Below, in pieces: positions 1 to 11,400 of a stretch of 64,000 nucleotides of DNA. Position numbers and translations under genes: made by a program. Location of the stretch: NCBI GenBank assembly GCA_026075535.2, contig AP026539.1, positions 3,348,001 to 3,412,000 on the forward strand, written 5' to 3'. The notes under the pieces were generated by a model. The model was given only the letters and a program-made list of their open reading frames with translations, did no database searches and was not told the origin of the DNA. Origin of the DNA: Tricholoma matsutake (taxonomy: Eukaryota; Basidiomycota; Agaricomycetes; Agaricales; Tricholomataceae). Every line of letters starts with the position of its first letter. The first letter of the stretch is position 1.

Positions 1-385
1 AGATGGAAAAGTGACTGGGAGTTTCACAACTTGGGTTATGGTGGAGTTACAAGTTCCATCAAATAGGGAGTCTGATCAGAGGAATGGTTTTGGTACTAAG
101 TTGGTTGTCCCGCACAAATGATGAATCTAGGAAACAATGCGAGGAACCAGAGTTGATAAGAGTTCAGATTTTTAGGGAATGTTTGGAAAGGGATAGCAGG
201 ATGGTAAGGGATTCAGGATCAGAAAGAGCAGACACATTGAGACAGACGTAAGCAGCCAGTTGGGAAAGGTCAATGCAACCCTCAGCCCCAATGGCATGTT
301 CCCGAGGGTTGTGGACTATTTTTTTGGGTCTGCAGAGTCCAGCTTGGACTCAGTGATCGCTACAGCATGAGCTTTGGCCGCTTTG
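1..385. other. Unassigned flank
   Basis: No coding region, RNA gene or terminal repeat is recognisable here. The sequence is CpG-poor like the neighbouring repeats. It ends where similarity to the repeat at 32231 begins, so it is probably part of a rearranged or truncated transposon end. Confidence 0.4.
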
Positions 386-579
386 TGCATTGCATGACAT
401 GTGACATGTGACTGCCAGCTCACAACCACCACCACCACCACCACCACCATCATCAATGCTGCCTCCTCCTCCTCCTCTCCACTCTACCACCACCACTGCA
501 TGCCCACCCACCACCAGCACTCCCATGCCCACTCCCACCATCACCACCACCTTCAAATGAGCTGACTGGATGGAACACA

Positions 580-680
580 GGCCCAAACAATGGCAACTGT
601 TGTTTGGGCCATAGATAAGTTTTTCTTTTTTTTCTTTTTTTGCTTTTTGTTTTATCAATCAACTAATTGTTGCTTTTTAG
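580..680 (+). other. Hairpin plus degenerate intron-like segment
   Basis: GGCCCAAACAA at 580-590 pairs perfectly with TTGTTTGGGCC at 600-610. Directly after it comes ATAAGT (615-620, one change from a GTAAGT donor), a T-rich tract, CAACTAAT as a possible branch site and TTTTTAG at 675-680. Related repeats elsewhere in the window keep intact GT donors at the same place, so this looks like a decayed intron. Copy B has the same arrangement at 32411-32517. Confidence 0.5.
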
Positions 681-959
681 GTTATATACTGCTGGGGACG
701 ACCTGCCACGATGAAAAATGTACAACCCACACCCATGCCCACCCGATCCCCTCCTCCCCATTCAAATGGGATGTGAGGCTGTTGACATGGGCTAGGAGGG
801 TGCAGAGGGATGCCAGGAGACCCCAGAAGGGGGGTACCTGCCTAGTAAGCACCCACCAGCCTCTGTACTCATGCCATGTTGCACTGACACACCCAAACCC
901 CCCCCCCCTCCCCCCCCCAAAAAAAAACAGAAATCCAAATGGGGGATGATGGCAACAAA

Positions 960-1190
960 CGACAACAAGCCACCCACCCCCAGCCTCACAAGCAACTGCT
1001 CATGGGGTGGAACATGGGTGGAATGATGCCCAGGCACAGGGATAGGAGACAACAATGCACCACCCGCCCCCAGCCTCATGAGCAACTGCTCGTGGGGTGG
1101 ATCGCAGGTGGAACAACAATGACAACAAGCCACCCACCCACAGCCTCATGAGCAACTGCTCAGGGGGTGGATTGTGGGTGGAATGACAGA
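960..1190 (+). repeat. Tandem palindrome array, copy A
   Basis: There are three units of about 70-80 bp. Each has the core CCCAGCCTCAYRAGCAACTG followed by CTCRTGGGGTGGA, so the arms CATGAGCA and TGCTCRTG can fold around a 2-nt loop. Units are separated by short unique text containing ATGACAACAAGCCACCCACC. The matching array in copy B is 32800-33100. Confidence 0.75.
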
Positions 1191-1565
1191 CAACACACCT
1201 AGCACAGTGGGGTTGTGTCCCCTCCCCCTCCCCCACACTTTGCATGGGGAGGGATTTTTTTTGTACTTTTAATTATTTATTAGTATTGTGCCCCCCCTCC
1301 CCCATTTTGCATGGGAGGGATTTTTTTCTTCATGTTTTTACCTCCCCCCTCAAGGGGTTAGCTTTTTATGTATATAAATAAAACTCCCTCTCGCATCTTG
1401 TGAGAGGGAGGATTTTTTGTTTATGTATGTAATCACAATCATCCCCACTCCCTCGCATTCAATGTGAGGTGGTTAATTAAAAAATTTTGATCTTAACTAC
1501 TTTGAAAAAAATTAGAGTTGTGAGTTTGAGTGTCATGAATAAACTTATATTACTAACTAATAATT

Positions 1566-1655
1566 CTCCTGTGGCTCAACTGGTTAAGCACACATGTTTG
1601 GTTTGTCATGTGATTGCTCTAATCAAGATGTCTTGAGTTCAATCCTTACTCTGCA
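1566..1655 (+). other. tRNA-like module (pol III A and B boxes)
   Basis: TGGCTCAACTGG (from 1572) resembles a pol III A box (TRGCNNAGYNGG), and GAGTTCAATCC (1635-1645) resembles a B box/T-arm. The spacing is about 60 bp. Acceptor-stem pairing is poor, so this is a tRNA-derived promoter rather than a tRNA gene. It points toward the terminal repeat at 1811-1835. Confidence 0.55.
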
Positions 1656-1810
1656 CAAATATATTTTGTAGGCACTTTGACAACTTAAGACTTGAAATTT
1701 GACTATCCATTAGGGTATATACTCTAAGTTGAGCATCTGGAGTAACCGGAATCTGGTTGGAGTAACTGGAATCTGGTCGGAATAACTGGAATAACTGGAC
1801 TCTGATCAGA

Positions 1811-1835
1811 ATAGGTGGGGGAGGGTAAATTACAG
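1811..1835 (+). repeat. Right terminal inverted repeat of copy A element
   Basis: AGGTGGGGGAGGGTAAATTA is the reverse complement, with a few changes, of the left terminus TTTACACTCCCCCACCT seen at 22162 and 31803. Confidence 0.7.
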
Positions 1836-2560
1836 CACAACTGCAGGCTCCTTTGAGTACAGGAGCTGATAACAATGATGATGATGATGTGGTGTCACTG
1901 TTGGGGCTGGGGTAGGGATCACCTCCATGAGCAACTGGGGGTGTAGCTAAGAGAATGAAAAAGAAAATAAAAAAACTGCCCTGCTGTCTCACATTTGTAG
2001 CAAGGGTGGGGTTGTGCCATTGTCGTCCCCACAGTTCTTTGTTATTCCTGCTGTTCCTTGTTGTCCCCACCATCCTTTGTTGTCATGTTGGTTCCCCGCT
2101 GTTCTTCACCATCATGTTGTTGTCCCCCCCCCATTTGACATTGCTGCATCAGCAGATCCACCCTGCAAGCAGTTGCTCATGGGCATGGGTGTCATTTCAT
2201 AGGGGTCACAGCAGTGGCAGTGGTGCTCATCATTGTCATTGTCCACTGGTGGCATTCCTCCCACAAGCCACCCCACAAGCAGTTGCTCAAGGGGCTGGGT
2301 GTGGATGGTGTATTGTCCATCATTGTCATCCACTGTTGGTGTTCCTCCCACAATCCACTCCACAAGCAGTTACTCAAGGAGCTGGGTGAAGGTGGTGTGT
2401 CATCTGCTGTGCATACTTGTGATCCACCCTATGAGCAGTGGCTTGTAGGCATGGTGCATGTGCATGAGCAGTGGGGTCATTGTTTCATCCCTGCTGAGCT
2501 TTTCTATTTGGGGGAGTTAGACAGCTGTCAGTGACATAGTGCTGGTTGGGGTGTCAAGAG
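1836..2560 (-). repeat. Reverse-oriented palindrome repeat array
   Basis: Three units of about 85 bp (near 2150, 2262 and 2349) contain CACAAGCAGTTGCTCA, the reverse complement of the AGCAACTGCT palindrome core. A fourth, degenerate palindrome is near 2425. The block begins with an A-rich tract and a CACATTTGTAG hairpin at about 1950-2010, the mirror image of the 3' parts of the elements at 15900 and 63500. The long open frames here are low-complexity and not believable proteins. Confidence 0.6.
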
Positions 2561-2753
2561 GCACCTACCTCATGGGCATCCCCCTTCATTGGTCTCCTGG
2601 TACCCCTCTACCATCACCTGTGCCCCTTCTGTATCTCCTGTCCATTCCAAGGGCCCAACATCCCCATTTGCATGGGGTGGAGGGGGTTTAGGTGTTTGTG
2701 GATATGCATGGGTTGCCTTGCATTAGACCTTGTCATTAACAATAGTTTAGATC

Positions 2754-2815
2754 CTAATAAAGAAGAAAAACACTTAGTTAGGAGAGAAAAACAAAAATTG
2801 AACAAAAAGAAATAC
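2754..2815 (-). other. Intron-like sequence in hairpin repeat
   Basis: Read on the minus strand: donor GTATTTC at 2815, pyrimidine-rich interior, branch CCTAACT and acceptor TTATTAG ending at 2754 (62 bp). All three spliceosomal signals are near consensus although no protein-coding exon flanks them. Confidence 0.5.
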
Positions 2816-3417
2816 CAACATGCAAATGATGGTTGCTGTCATTCATGCCTGTGTCATCTCCTAGATCATTATTTGGGGCTATTCATGGCATTTGTTAGCA
2901 TATGTATGGGCATGGGAGTGGTTGCAGCCAAGGTTCAGTGGTGGCAGAGATGTGAGGGAGGGTGCTGCATTGACACAGTGGTGGTGGAGAAGTGAGCCAG
3001 TAATGACATGGCCACCTACTTAGAAAACATCTCACATCTCTTTTGGATGGGAAGAGAGACTCCTGCAATGGCTGGCATAGTTGTTACCAAGGTATGTAGA
3101 GATCTAGATGGGGAGATATAAGAATCATCAGTGCGGCTGATCATGAGGCTAAGAAAGTCAAAAACATGCTTACTTTGTGTTGCAAGGGTCCCACATACTA
3201 GATAACAGTATAAAACAAAGAAAAAGAGTGTAGCATAGGGTAGATGAAGAGAGGGGAGGGGAAGCAACATGGGATGAGCAGCCAGCATGACAGCAACACG
3301 TGAGTCAACAAAGCCAACTGACACATGCTATATTTGGATGGATAAGCCACTCTGGAGCCATGGAAATTGGCTTGGCTCATGAGTCAGAGCCACAAAGTAA
3401 ACTTAGCTGCTTGACCT
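2816..3417. other. Unassigned, non-coding
   Basis: No gene, tandem repeat or terminal repeat stands out. It is the left flank of the Gypsy-1 insertion. Confidence 0.4.
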
Positions 3418-3422
3418 GAGCT

Positions 3423-3838
3423 GTCATGGGACTAGGGGGTGCCCTGTGTGTTTCTCCTATTTTTTATGTTTGTCCTATATTTTTCCTCACTTCATTTCCT
3501 CCTATTCTTCATTTTCTATGATTTTTGCTTATTTTATTACTAATTTCCCTTTCTATCACATTTGTGCATGTTGACAGTTTTATATTTAGAGGCAGAGTAC
3601 CCTTTCCAACATCTACCCCTTGGTGTGATGTAATTTGGTGGCCTTGATCTGCCTATCTCCACCTTTTTTTGCAATCTTCACATATACTGGGCATTGGCAA
3701 AGGGGTCCTTAGAGTTTTCTCTTTGAATTTCCCTTGGCTAGGTGTGCCTCCACTCCCTGTAATATGTACCATAATTTTAACTTCAGATTTTTCTTTGCTA
3801 GTCCACTAATTAAGTGATCTCTGAGGTTGCTCTTATAG
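3423..3838 (+). repeat. Gypsy-1 5' LTR
   Basis: It shares sequence with 22068-22155 plus 30431-30779, for example CTAGGGGGTGCCCTGTGTGT at the start and CCACTAATTAAGTG near the end. The right boundary is inferred from where the similarity stops. Confidence 0.75.
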
Positions 3839-3867
3839 TAGAAAACTCTCTCCTAAGGCCTGAAATC

Positions 3868-5095
3868 ATGAACACACTGCCCAAGATAGGCAGGTATGGA
3901 GTGGACAATGCTTCCCAGAGCTCCATAGACTCCCTACACACCATTCCTGAGACTCCCACCTTCAGTGTGCTGCCATTTTTGCTTAACATGCCCCCTAGCA
4001 CCATGGACACATCAGAGGGCCTCGACATGCTTGAAAGCGATGTTACCAGAATACATGCGCAAATTGATTTGCTTAGATCTACAATTGAAAACTTTGTCAG
4101 AACCCTTCAAACTAGCTCCATAACCAATATTCCCCCCATTATGACTCCAAGTGCACCCAATAATGACACACCACCCAATGTGCCCACTAAGGAGCATGCC
4201 CAGATCAAACTGTCCCCCCGCTGAATTTAATGGCATGCATGTGCAGGGGCATACATTCCTTAATTCCTGTGAGTTGTACATCAGTCTCTAGTTGCATCAA
4301 TTCATCGACAATGCTGCAAAAATTTATTGGGCCTTCACATACATGAAATCTGAATGTGCCTATCTCTATGTGGACCATATTCTGTTCCAAACTAAAGAGG
4401 TTGGTTCTCTATCTTTCTCCACTTGGGGTGACTTTCAAGCAGAGTTTGTATGCCACTTTTGTCCCCTCAATGAGCACCACCAAGCAGTGACACAGCTTGA
4501 GTCATCCTCTTACCATCAGGCATGTCAATCTGTGGACGATTATATTGACAAGTTTAAGGACTTGGTGGACATGGCAGGATATGGGAGTGGGCTACCAGTG
4601 GTGGTGAAGTTCCCATGGGGCCTCAATCAAGAGATTTAGGACCAGATTGCACAGATGTTGGAAGGGTGCCTGGCAGACGATGATATCTATGCTTGGTATG
4701 AGGCTGCTTCACTCTGTGATGAGAACTGACTCACAAATGCTGCATTTCATGCTCCAACTACCACCCATGCACCTTACACCTTCAACTGAACCCTCCCCTG
4801 CCCTAATCCATTCCTGTCCATCAGGCTCCTGCACCAGCCATCAATGCCCCTGTACCAATGGATGTTGATGCAGCCTGTAGTCATGCAGATAGGTTGGATC
4901 TCTGCTACTGCTGTGGGGAAACTGGGCACATGTCCCCATCATCAGGATATCTGCATGCTCACCCCCGAGGGGCAAGATGAACTCCTCCAAGACCTGTTGG
5001 CGCTTGTAGATGTCGAGGAAGTGAAGAATCAGGTTGCAGAGGAGATCAAGTCAGAAGTTGTAGAGGAGCAGGATTTTTCTATTCACAGCAAGTGA
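3868..5095 (+). pseudogene. gag: Gypsy-1 gag (frameshifted)
   Basis: This is the capsid/nucleocapsid precursor of a Ty3/Gypsy element. The likely start is the ATG at 3868, just inside the LTR. A retrotransposon-gag-like segment lies at 4292-4639 (aromatic-rich, with FQAEFVCHF and YIDKFKDLV). A zinc-knuckle start, CYCCGETGHM, is readable at about 4900-4930, but its last cysteine is not in frame. The open frames at 3814-4224, 4292-4639, 4647-4868 and 4844-5095 lie in three different frames, so at least two indels and several stops break the gene. Protease coding follows directly. Confidence 0.7.
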
Positions 5096-7310
5096 ATCAT
5101 ATGCCCTTGCTGCCTGTCCATAACCACCTTGAAGTTTTGTCAGTTGAATCCCTGGAGGATGAATCTAATTCCATGACTGTTCCCCTGTCTGACCTTTTGA
5201 AGTTGGCTGAAGATGTACCTGCTCTTCCTATCTCTCCCTCTGCCACACACCCCAAAATTAAATCATGGGAGCACAAGCAACCACACAAATATATCATTGC
5301 ATCCACTCCCTCTACACATTCCTTGAATCTAGCAATCAAACTACAGACTACCGACACTGGACAGATACTTGGTGTCTCTGCACTCCTGGACTCTGGCAAC
5401 TGGTCTCTTCATTGATGCCCATCTTGCACAACAACATCGCCTGAATACTCGCTCACTCTCACATCCAATACCTGTTTATGATGTGGATGGGTCCCCAAAC
5501 AAAGCTGGTGCCATCCGAGAGGTTGTAGATCTGGTCCTCTGTTACAAAGATCATAGTGAGCATGCCCTTTTTGCTGTCACTCATTTAGGAAAGCAGAAGG
5601 TGATCTTGGGCTATCCGTGGCTTTGAGACCATAACTTAGAGGTCAACTGGCATACCAGGGAGGTTACAATGAGCCAGTGTCCATCTCACTGTTGCACTTG
5701 TTTCACAGAAACCAGACAAGAACACCATGGACAAAGGGCCTCAGTATGATGCACTCAGAAGTGTCATGCCAGACCCCTGGCTGTGCCTGAGGTGGAGTTA
5801 GAGGGTGTTCCTGATCTGATGCCAAACTCAGATGATGATGAGGAGGAGCCAGAGGAAGTGGAGGAAGGTGATCAGATTTTCTACACTGTGATTCATCCAT
5901 CACACGAGGTGTGTGCTACATCAAACATATCCCAACACCTTGCCAAGGCCTTCCACAAAAACAATGCTGCTAAATCCTCTACTGATTCCTTGCTTCCTCA
6001 TCTCCATGAGTTCAGGGACATGTTCTCCAAGGAATTGTTTGACTCTCTCCCTGTGTACAAGCCATGGGATCACACAATCAAACTCACTCCTGGTGCAACC
6101 CCTTCATCCTGCAAGGTCTATCCTCTCTCTCCTGAAGAACAGCGACAGCTTGACCAGTTCATCAACGAGCACCTGGCCTCTGGATGTATTCTACCATTGA
6201 GTCACCCATGGCCTCTCCCTTTTTCTTTGTCAAGAAGAAGGATGGCTCACTTCGACTGGTTCAAGACTACAGAAGGCTCAACAACATCATGGTCAAAAAT
6301 TGCTACCCATTACCTCTCATCTCTGAACTTGTGAACCAGCTCTGTGGAGCCTGATACTTCCCCAAGCTCGACATCCATTTGGGCTACAATAATGTGAGGA
6401 TAAAGGAGGGAGATGAGTGGAAGGCAGCCTTTTGTACCAACCATGGTCTTTTTGAACTGCTTGTCATGTTCTTTGGCTTTACTAATAGTCCTGCCACCTT
6501 TCAGACCATGATAAACGACATCTTCCACAACCTCATCCTCAAAGGTGTTGTTTGTATCTATCTCAATGACATCCTCATCTTCACTCGCATGGTTGAAGAG
6601 CATTGTCACATCATGCACCTTGTCCTGGAATGACTTCAACAGTACAAACTCTACCTTTGTCATGACAAGTGCGAGTTTGAGAAGACCAAGATTGAGTACC
6701 TTGGCCTGATTATCTTGGAGGGTCAGGTGGAGATGGAACCTATCAAGGTGAATGGGGTCTCAGCTTGGCCAATGCCCATGAACAAGAAAGAGGTGCAGTC
6801 TTTCCTGGGCTTCATCAATTTCTATTGGCATTTTATCAAGGATTTCTCACATCATGCACAACCACTGTTTGACTTGACAGGAAAAGAGGGATGGAGATGG
6901 GATAATGCACAACAGGAGGCATTCAAAAAGCTTAAGGAGATGGTCACTTCTGCTCCCATTCTTACCTTTGCTGATGATTCATGCCCTTTTTGTGTAGAAG
7001 CTGACAGTTCTGACTTTGTGACAGGCACCATGTTGTCTCAGCAGTCTCCAGAGGACCAGAAGTGGCATCCTGTTGCATTCTGCTCCAAAAGCCTTAGTGC
7101 TGTGGAGCAAAGCTATGAGATCCATGACAAGGAGATGTTGGTGATAATGCGCATGCTCATGTCACCATTCCTTGAGGGTGCCCAACACAAAGTGGAAATT
7201 TGGATGGATCACAAGAATCTCGAGTACTTTATGATGGCCAAGAAATTGAACCATCCTCAAGCTTGTTGGTCCCTGTATCTATCCAGATTTGGCTTCTCCT
7301 TGCATGGGTA
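5092..7310 (+). pseudogene. pol: Gypsy-1 pol, 5' part: protease, reverse transcriptase, RNase H
   Basis: The protease motif LLDSG is at about 5385-5400, followed in another frame by TGLFIDAHL. Reverse transcriptase spans about 5980-6720: the entry motif VYPLSPEEQ (6115-6145), then FGFTNSPATFQ and the catalytic box YLNDILIF at 6559-6582. The usual YLDD has become YLND through the AAT codon at 6565-6567, so the enzyme would be dead even if reading frames were intact. RNase H follows at 6960-7310 (VEADSSDFVTG, then IHDKEMLVI). Stops and frame changes near 5410, 6335 and 6634 break the frame. The reading stops where a MITE inserted at 7309. Confidence 0.8.
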
Positions 7311-7615
7311 GTGTTTCAAAGTCCAGTTTTTTTTTTCGATTTTTGATATATATTAACAATGGTTGGACAGATTTTTTTTTCTGAGGGAGGACCCCCCATT
7401 ATTTTTCATCCTCTATCCACTCCTAAATTTTGTGATTATCTTGACAGTGGGTGGCTGAAATCTTTCCATCCCAGAGAGGACCCCCCAGTCTTTTGCAAAT
7501 TCTATCTCCTGTAATATTTTAATGAATTCTTGGATTTTCCCTGAATTTATAATACAGCTTTTTGAAATCAAAAAAGTTGCAAAAAGTCAGAACCTGACTG
7601 GACTTTGAAACACAA
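7309..7615. mobile_element. MITE inserted in Gypsy-1 RNase H region
   Basis: The termini GTGTTTCAAAGTCCAGT (7311-7327) and ACTGGACTTTGAAACAC (7597-7613) are perfect 17-bp inverted repeats. The left one is preceded by TA, giving the same TAGTGTTT end seen in the hairpin elements at 14681, 46485 and 63797. The interior is AT-rich with two GAGGACCCCCC tracts and no coding. It separates the SLHG and HHRPG parts of the Gypsy-1 polyprotein. I could not find a clean target duplication. Confidence 0.8.
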
Positions 7616-7834
7616 GCACCACCGTCCAGGTTGCAGCATGGGGAAGACCAATGCCCTCTCCCAATGTGCAGACCATGGGGATGGCAGCAATGACAATCAA
7701 GACATTGTGTTGTTGCAGCCAGACCTGTTCACTATCTGGGCATTGGAAGGCATCGCACCCCAGGGCAAGGAGCAGGACATCCTATGCAACATTCATCATG
7801 CAAACTGTAGCAGTTTACATGAGGATGTTGTTGT
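7616..7834 (+). pseudogene. pol: Gypsy-1 pol, RNase H to integrase linker
   Basis: This continues the polyprotein after the MITE. HHRPGCSMGKTNALSQ matches the conserved HHRPG.SMGK.DALSR end of RNase H, followed by a linker (VLLQPDLFTIW). Reading is cut at 7839 by the Gypsy-2 insertion and resumes at 14066. Confidence 0.7.
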
Positions 7835-7839
7835 CCAAG

Positions 7840-8241
7840 TGTTAGGGCGACACCCACTATCTGCTAGCTAAGACCGTGTGGGTTCTCTCTACAAGAATGG
7901 GGCAGGATCCATGCGCGTGATGGGGAAATTGATGGTTTTGATGCGAGGGGTTATTAATAGCTAAGTTTGTTGAGATAGGCCTTTCACACCAAAAACGTAG
8001 GTGGAATACCTAAGAGAACACAACTGGGGTCCCCTAGGCATATATTTAGGGTTTTTATACTATGTTACATATATTGTACATTGTTGTTACCGACGCACTT
8101 GTACATGCGCATACATTTTGATGCATGCGAAATGACATTCTCATGCTATCAAAATGTAGCGTCATTTGGCGCCATGTAGGGTAATTTGACATAATAAAAT
8201 AAAAATGAAAGTTTATTAGGTAATGGGGTGGTTTCCTAACA
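7840..8241 (-). repeat. Gypsy-2 3' LTR
   Basis: 402 bp, beginning and ending with the inverted pair TGTTAGG and CCTAACA. It is nearly identical to 13659-14060. It is the 3' LTR because the element reads leftward. Confidence 0.93.
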
Positions 8242-8258
8242 TTACCCCCCTTTTCTGC
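8242..8258 (-). other. Gypsy-2 polypurine tract
   Basis: On the minus strand the sequence CAGAAAAGGGGGGTAA abuts the 3' LTR, as expected for plus-strand DNA priming. Confidence 0.75.
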
Positions 8259-8442
8259 CTCGACTTCCAGGCGAGAAAATATTATGTTTGTCCCCTCTGT
8301 GAAATTTTGGTAAGGCCAGAATTTCATCCCCTCATACACCATTCTCACAATGCGACGTGGAGCATTCAGATTACATTTAAAGAATTGGGCAATCACATTA
8401 TGCGCTCGCTTACAATTCTCTTTGGGTTCCCACGTATTATTT

Positions 8443-11400
8443 TCATTGGTATAGTTTTTTCCACTTTATTAAGAACTCCAATTTGTTCCGTCGAAGACAT
8501 GAGTCTAGAATTTCTTCAACTATGTATTCTGGAGCACCTTCTACTATTATCGGAGGTTGTGGAGTAGTTTGTTGGCCAGGAATAGCGGGCGGACGGTAAG
8601 GGCGTAGGCAGGATCCGTTAATCCTGGGATCAATCTTAAATGATTGGGGTAATTTTAGCACTACCGCATTAGGTGAGATCACTTTAGAGATCACATATGG
8701 GCCAACTTGTTTCTCCATAAGTTTCTTTGAAGGTCGTGGAATATTCAGGTCCTTGGTACTTAGCCATACCAAGTCACCAACTTTGTACTCTGGAGCACGT
8801 GCTCGAGTACGATCTGTGTGTCGCATCATGTCATCACATGCTTTCTTCAATGCTGCCTCTGCTTCCTCTTGTACCCTTTGCATCTTAGATACAAAATCTT
8901 CTACCGACTGTACTTTGACTTCCCTTCTGGGTTCTACTCCCATGCGAGGATGATATCCATAATTTGTGAAAAAGGGTGACATACAAGTAGCCAAATGGAA
9001 TTTGTTATTGTGGGAAAATTTGGCAATTGCCAACCATTCGGGCCAGTCGGTTTGTCGGTAGTTGACAAACATACGTAGGTACTGCTCCAACTCCTGATTC
9101 ATTCTCTCTGTCTACCCATCAGTCTGCGGGTGATATGCCGTAGATAATTTAGTTTGAATTCCCAATATGTTGTTTAGTTCTCACATAAATGCGGAAGCAA
9201 ATTGTGGTCTGCGATCGGAGATAACGGTATCAGGTAACCCATGTAACCGCCATACCTGATTTAGATAGAGGCGCGCCAAGCCCAATGATGAGGTTTCTGT
9301 AGTAGTAGGAATAATATGGACCTCCTTTGTAAAGCGGTCGCATACTACGAATATTGCATCGTACCCTTGAGCCTCGGGTAATCTGGTAATAAAATCCACA
9401 GATATATCTCGCCACGGCGCTTTAGGTATAGGGTTCGGCATTAATTTTCCTGCAGGTTTCTCTGGAAAATTCTTCCCCCTCATGCACATATCACATCCAT
9501 CCACATACCCCAACACATACTTCGAAATTCCGGGCCACCAATAATTTCTCATTACTAATTCCAACATCTTCCATCTTCCTGGGTGTCCAGCAATCAGCAT
9601 ATTGTGATGTAACTGGACGATCTCCCTTTGCAAATCCTGATCCTTCGGTACATACATTTTTCCTCAAAACAACACCAACCCTTGTTCCTCAGCCCATTCG
9701 TCTCCTTTGATATTACCTTTCTTCTCTCCCTTCAGAGCTTTCACAGCTTCCACTACTTCATCGTCCATTTCCAAACATTGTCTAATTTTAGACAACATTT
9801 CCGTTTCCGAGCTATCTATTAATAGATGCCCTTGATGCATAGCACAAATGCGAAAGTATTCGGGTTTGAGTAAGGTAACATTTTTATTGTCCTCCTCCAC
9901 CCCCCTTTTATGATCAATACGTCTGGATAAGGCATCTGCTTTCCTCATTAAGCTTCCCGCTTTATGGACCAAGTGAAAGTTGAAATGCGATAGGAATAGT
10001 GCCCAATGCGCTTGCCGGCGATTAAGCTTTTTAGCGGACATGAAGTATTGCAGATTTTGATGATCCATCCAGATCTCAATTTGATGTGTACATCCCTCCA
10101 AATAATGCCTCCATGCCTCCAATGCTCGTATTATCCCCAACATCTCTTTGTCATGCGCATCATAATTCCTCTCCACATCATTCAACCCTTTTGACAAGTA
10201 TGCACAAGGATGCCATTTGTCATCTTCACACAGCATTGATAATACCGCTCCAGTAGCAAAATCGGATGCATCGGATTCCACTCGCAAAGGGCATGTGAAA
10301 TCTACTGGGGCTAATATTGGTCCCTCCACAAACTTCCTCTTCAACTCCTCAAATGCTGTCTGCTGCTGCTCTCCCCACCTCCATACTACTCCCTTTCACA
10401 TAAGGTTATGTAAGGGTGCGGCAATTTTAGAAAAATTGTGCACAAAGCAACGATAATAATTTGCGAGTCCCAAGAAGGCTTGAACCTCCTTGACACGGGT
10501 GGGCGCAGGCCAATCTGTGATTGCCTGTACCTTGATCGGATCCATTTTGATCCCATCAGGGCCGATCAATAATCCTAGGAACTTGATCTTGCTTGCCCCA
10601 AACATGCACTTCTCTGGTTTCAAAAATAGATCGTTCTCCGCCAACCTCCATAACACCTCTTGCACTATCGCTTCATGATTCTCTTTATCCTCCGTGAATA
10701 TCAGAATGTCGTCAATAAATATTATTACCACGCCTTTGTCTATTACGTCCTTGAAAATGTCGTTCATCATATTTTGAAAGGTCGGGGGACTATTAGTCAT
10801 CCCAAAAAACATGACAAGCGGCTCAAAGGATCCTCGATGCATGGCAAATGCAGCCTTCCACTCATCTCCTTTCTTTATTCATACATTGTTGTATCCCCAT
10901 TGTAAATCCAATTTTGTAAAGACCTTGGCTTTTCCCACCTTATCAATTATTTCTGAGATCAACGGCAGGGGGTATGTGTTCTTCACTGTCCACTCATTCA
11001 GATACCTATAATCGGTACACATCCTCTTCCTTTGGTCTTTTTTGGGCATGAAGAATATTGGTGATGTCTGCGGTGATTTCAAAGGTCGTATGTATCCTTT
11101 GCGCAATTGCTCCTTCAGGAATGCATCCACTTCTTCTTGTTCCATCGGAGATAATGGATATACCTTCGACTTCTTTGGCACAAACCCTGGCTTCATCTCA
11201 ATTGCATGCTCCCATGGCTTCCGCACCAGGATTCGCTCAGACTCCTTCTTTTGGAACACTGACAAATGTTCATGATACACTTTTGGCACCCATTCCTCCA
11301 CTGGCTTCTCCACCTTCACGATATTCTTGTCCCATGACTGTCCTCCACGAACTGCTCTAAAGGTTTGCTTCTGCTCTTCTTTCTCAATCATGATCAGAAC

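Larger units (their letters stand above)
386..1835 (+). repeat. Dispersed repeat copy A (partner 32231-33789)
   Basis: This 1.45-kb stretch aligns along its whole length with 32231-33789. In order it holds a CCA/CCT-rich microsatellite (425-560), a hairpin and intron-like segment (580-680), a purine/pyrimidine-rich part, a tandem palindrome array (960-1190), several GC-rich hairpins followed by T-runs (1200-1460), a tRNA-like module and a terminal inverted repeat. Copy B lies inside an element with both termini. Copy A keeps only the right end, so its left end is truncated or lies outside the recognisable part. It has no protein-coding capacity. Confidence 0.85.

Noticed and set aside
350..662. 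Open frames rich in Gly, Val and Arg
   Set aside because: They translate the CCA/CCT microsatellite and recur in two frames at 32219-32492.
960..1190. CRISPR-like array of palindromic repeats
   Set aside because: Repeat units vary, spacers are related to each other rather than unique, there are no cas genes, and the window is clearly eukaryotic.
1566..1655. Functional tRNA gene
   Set aside because: A and B boxes are present but acceptor and anticodon stems do not pair well, and the sequence is repeated inside transposon copies.
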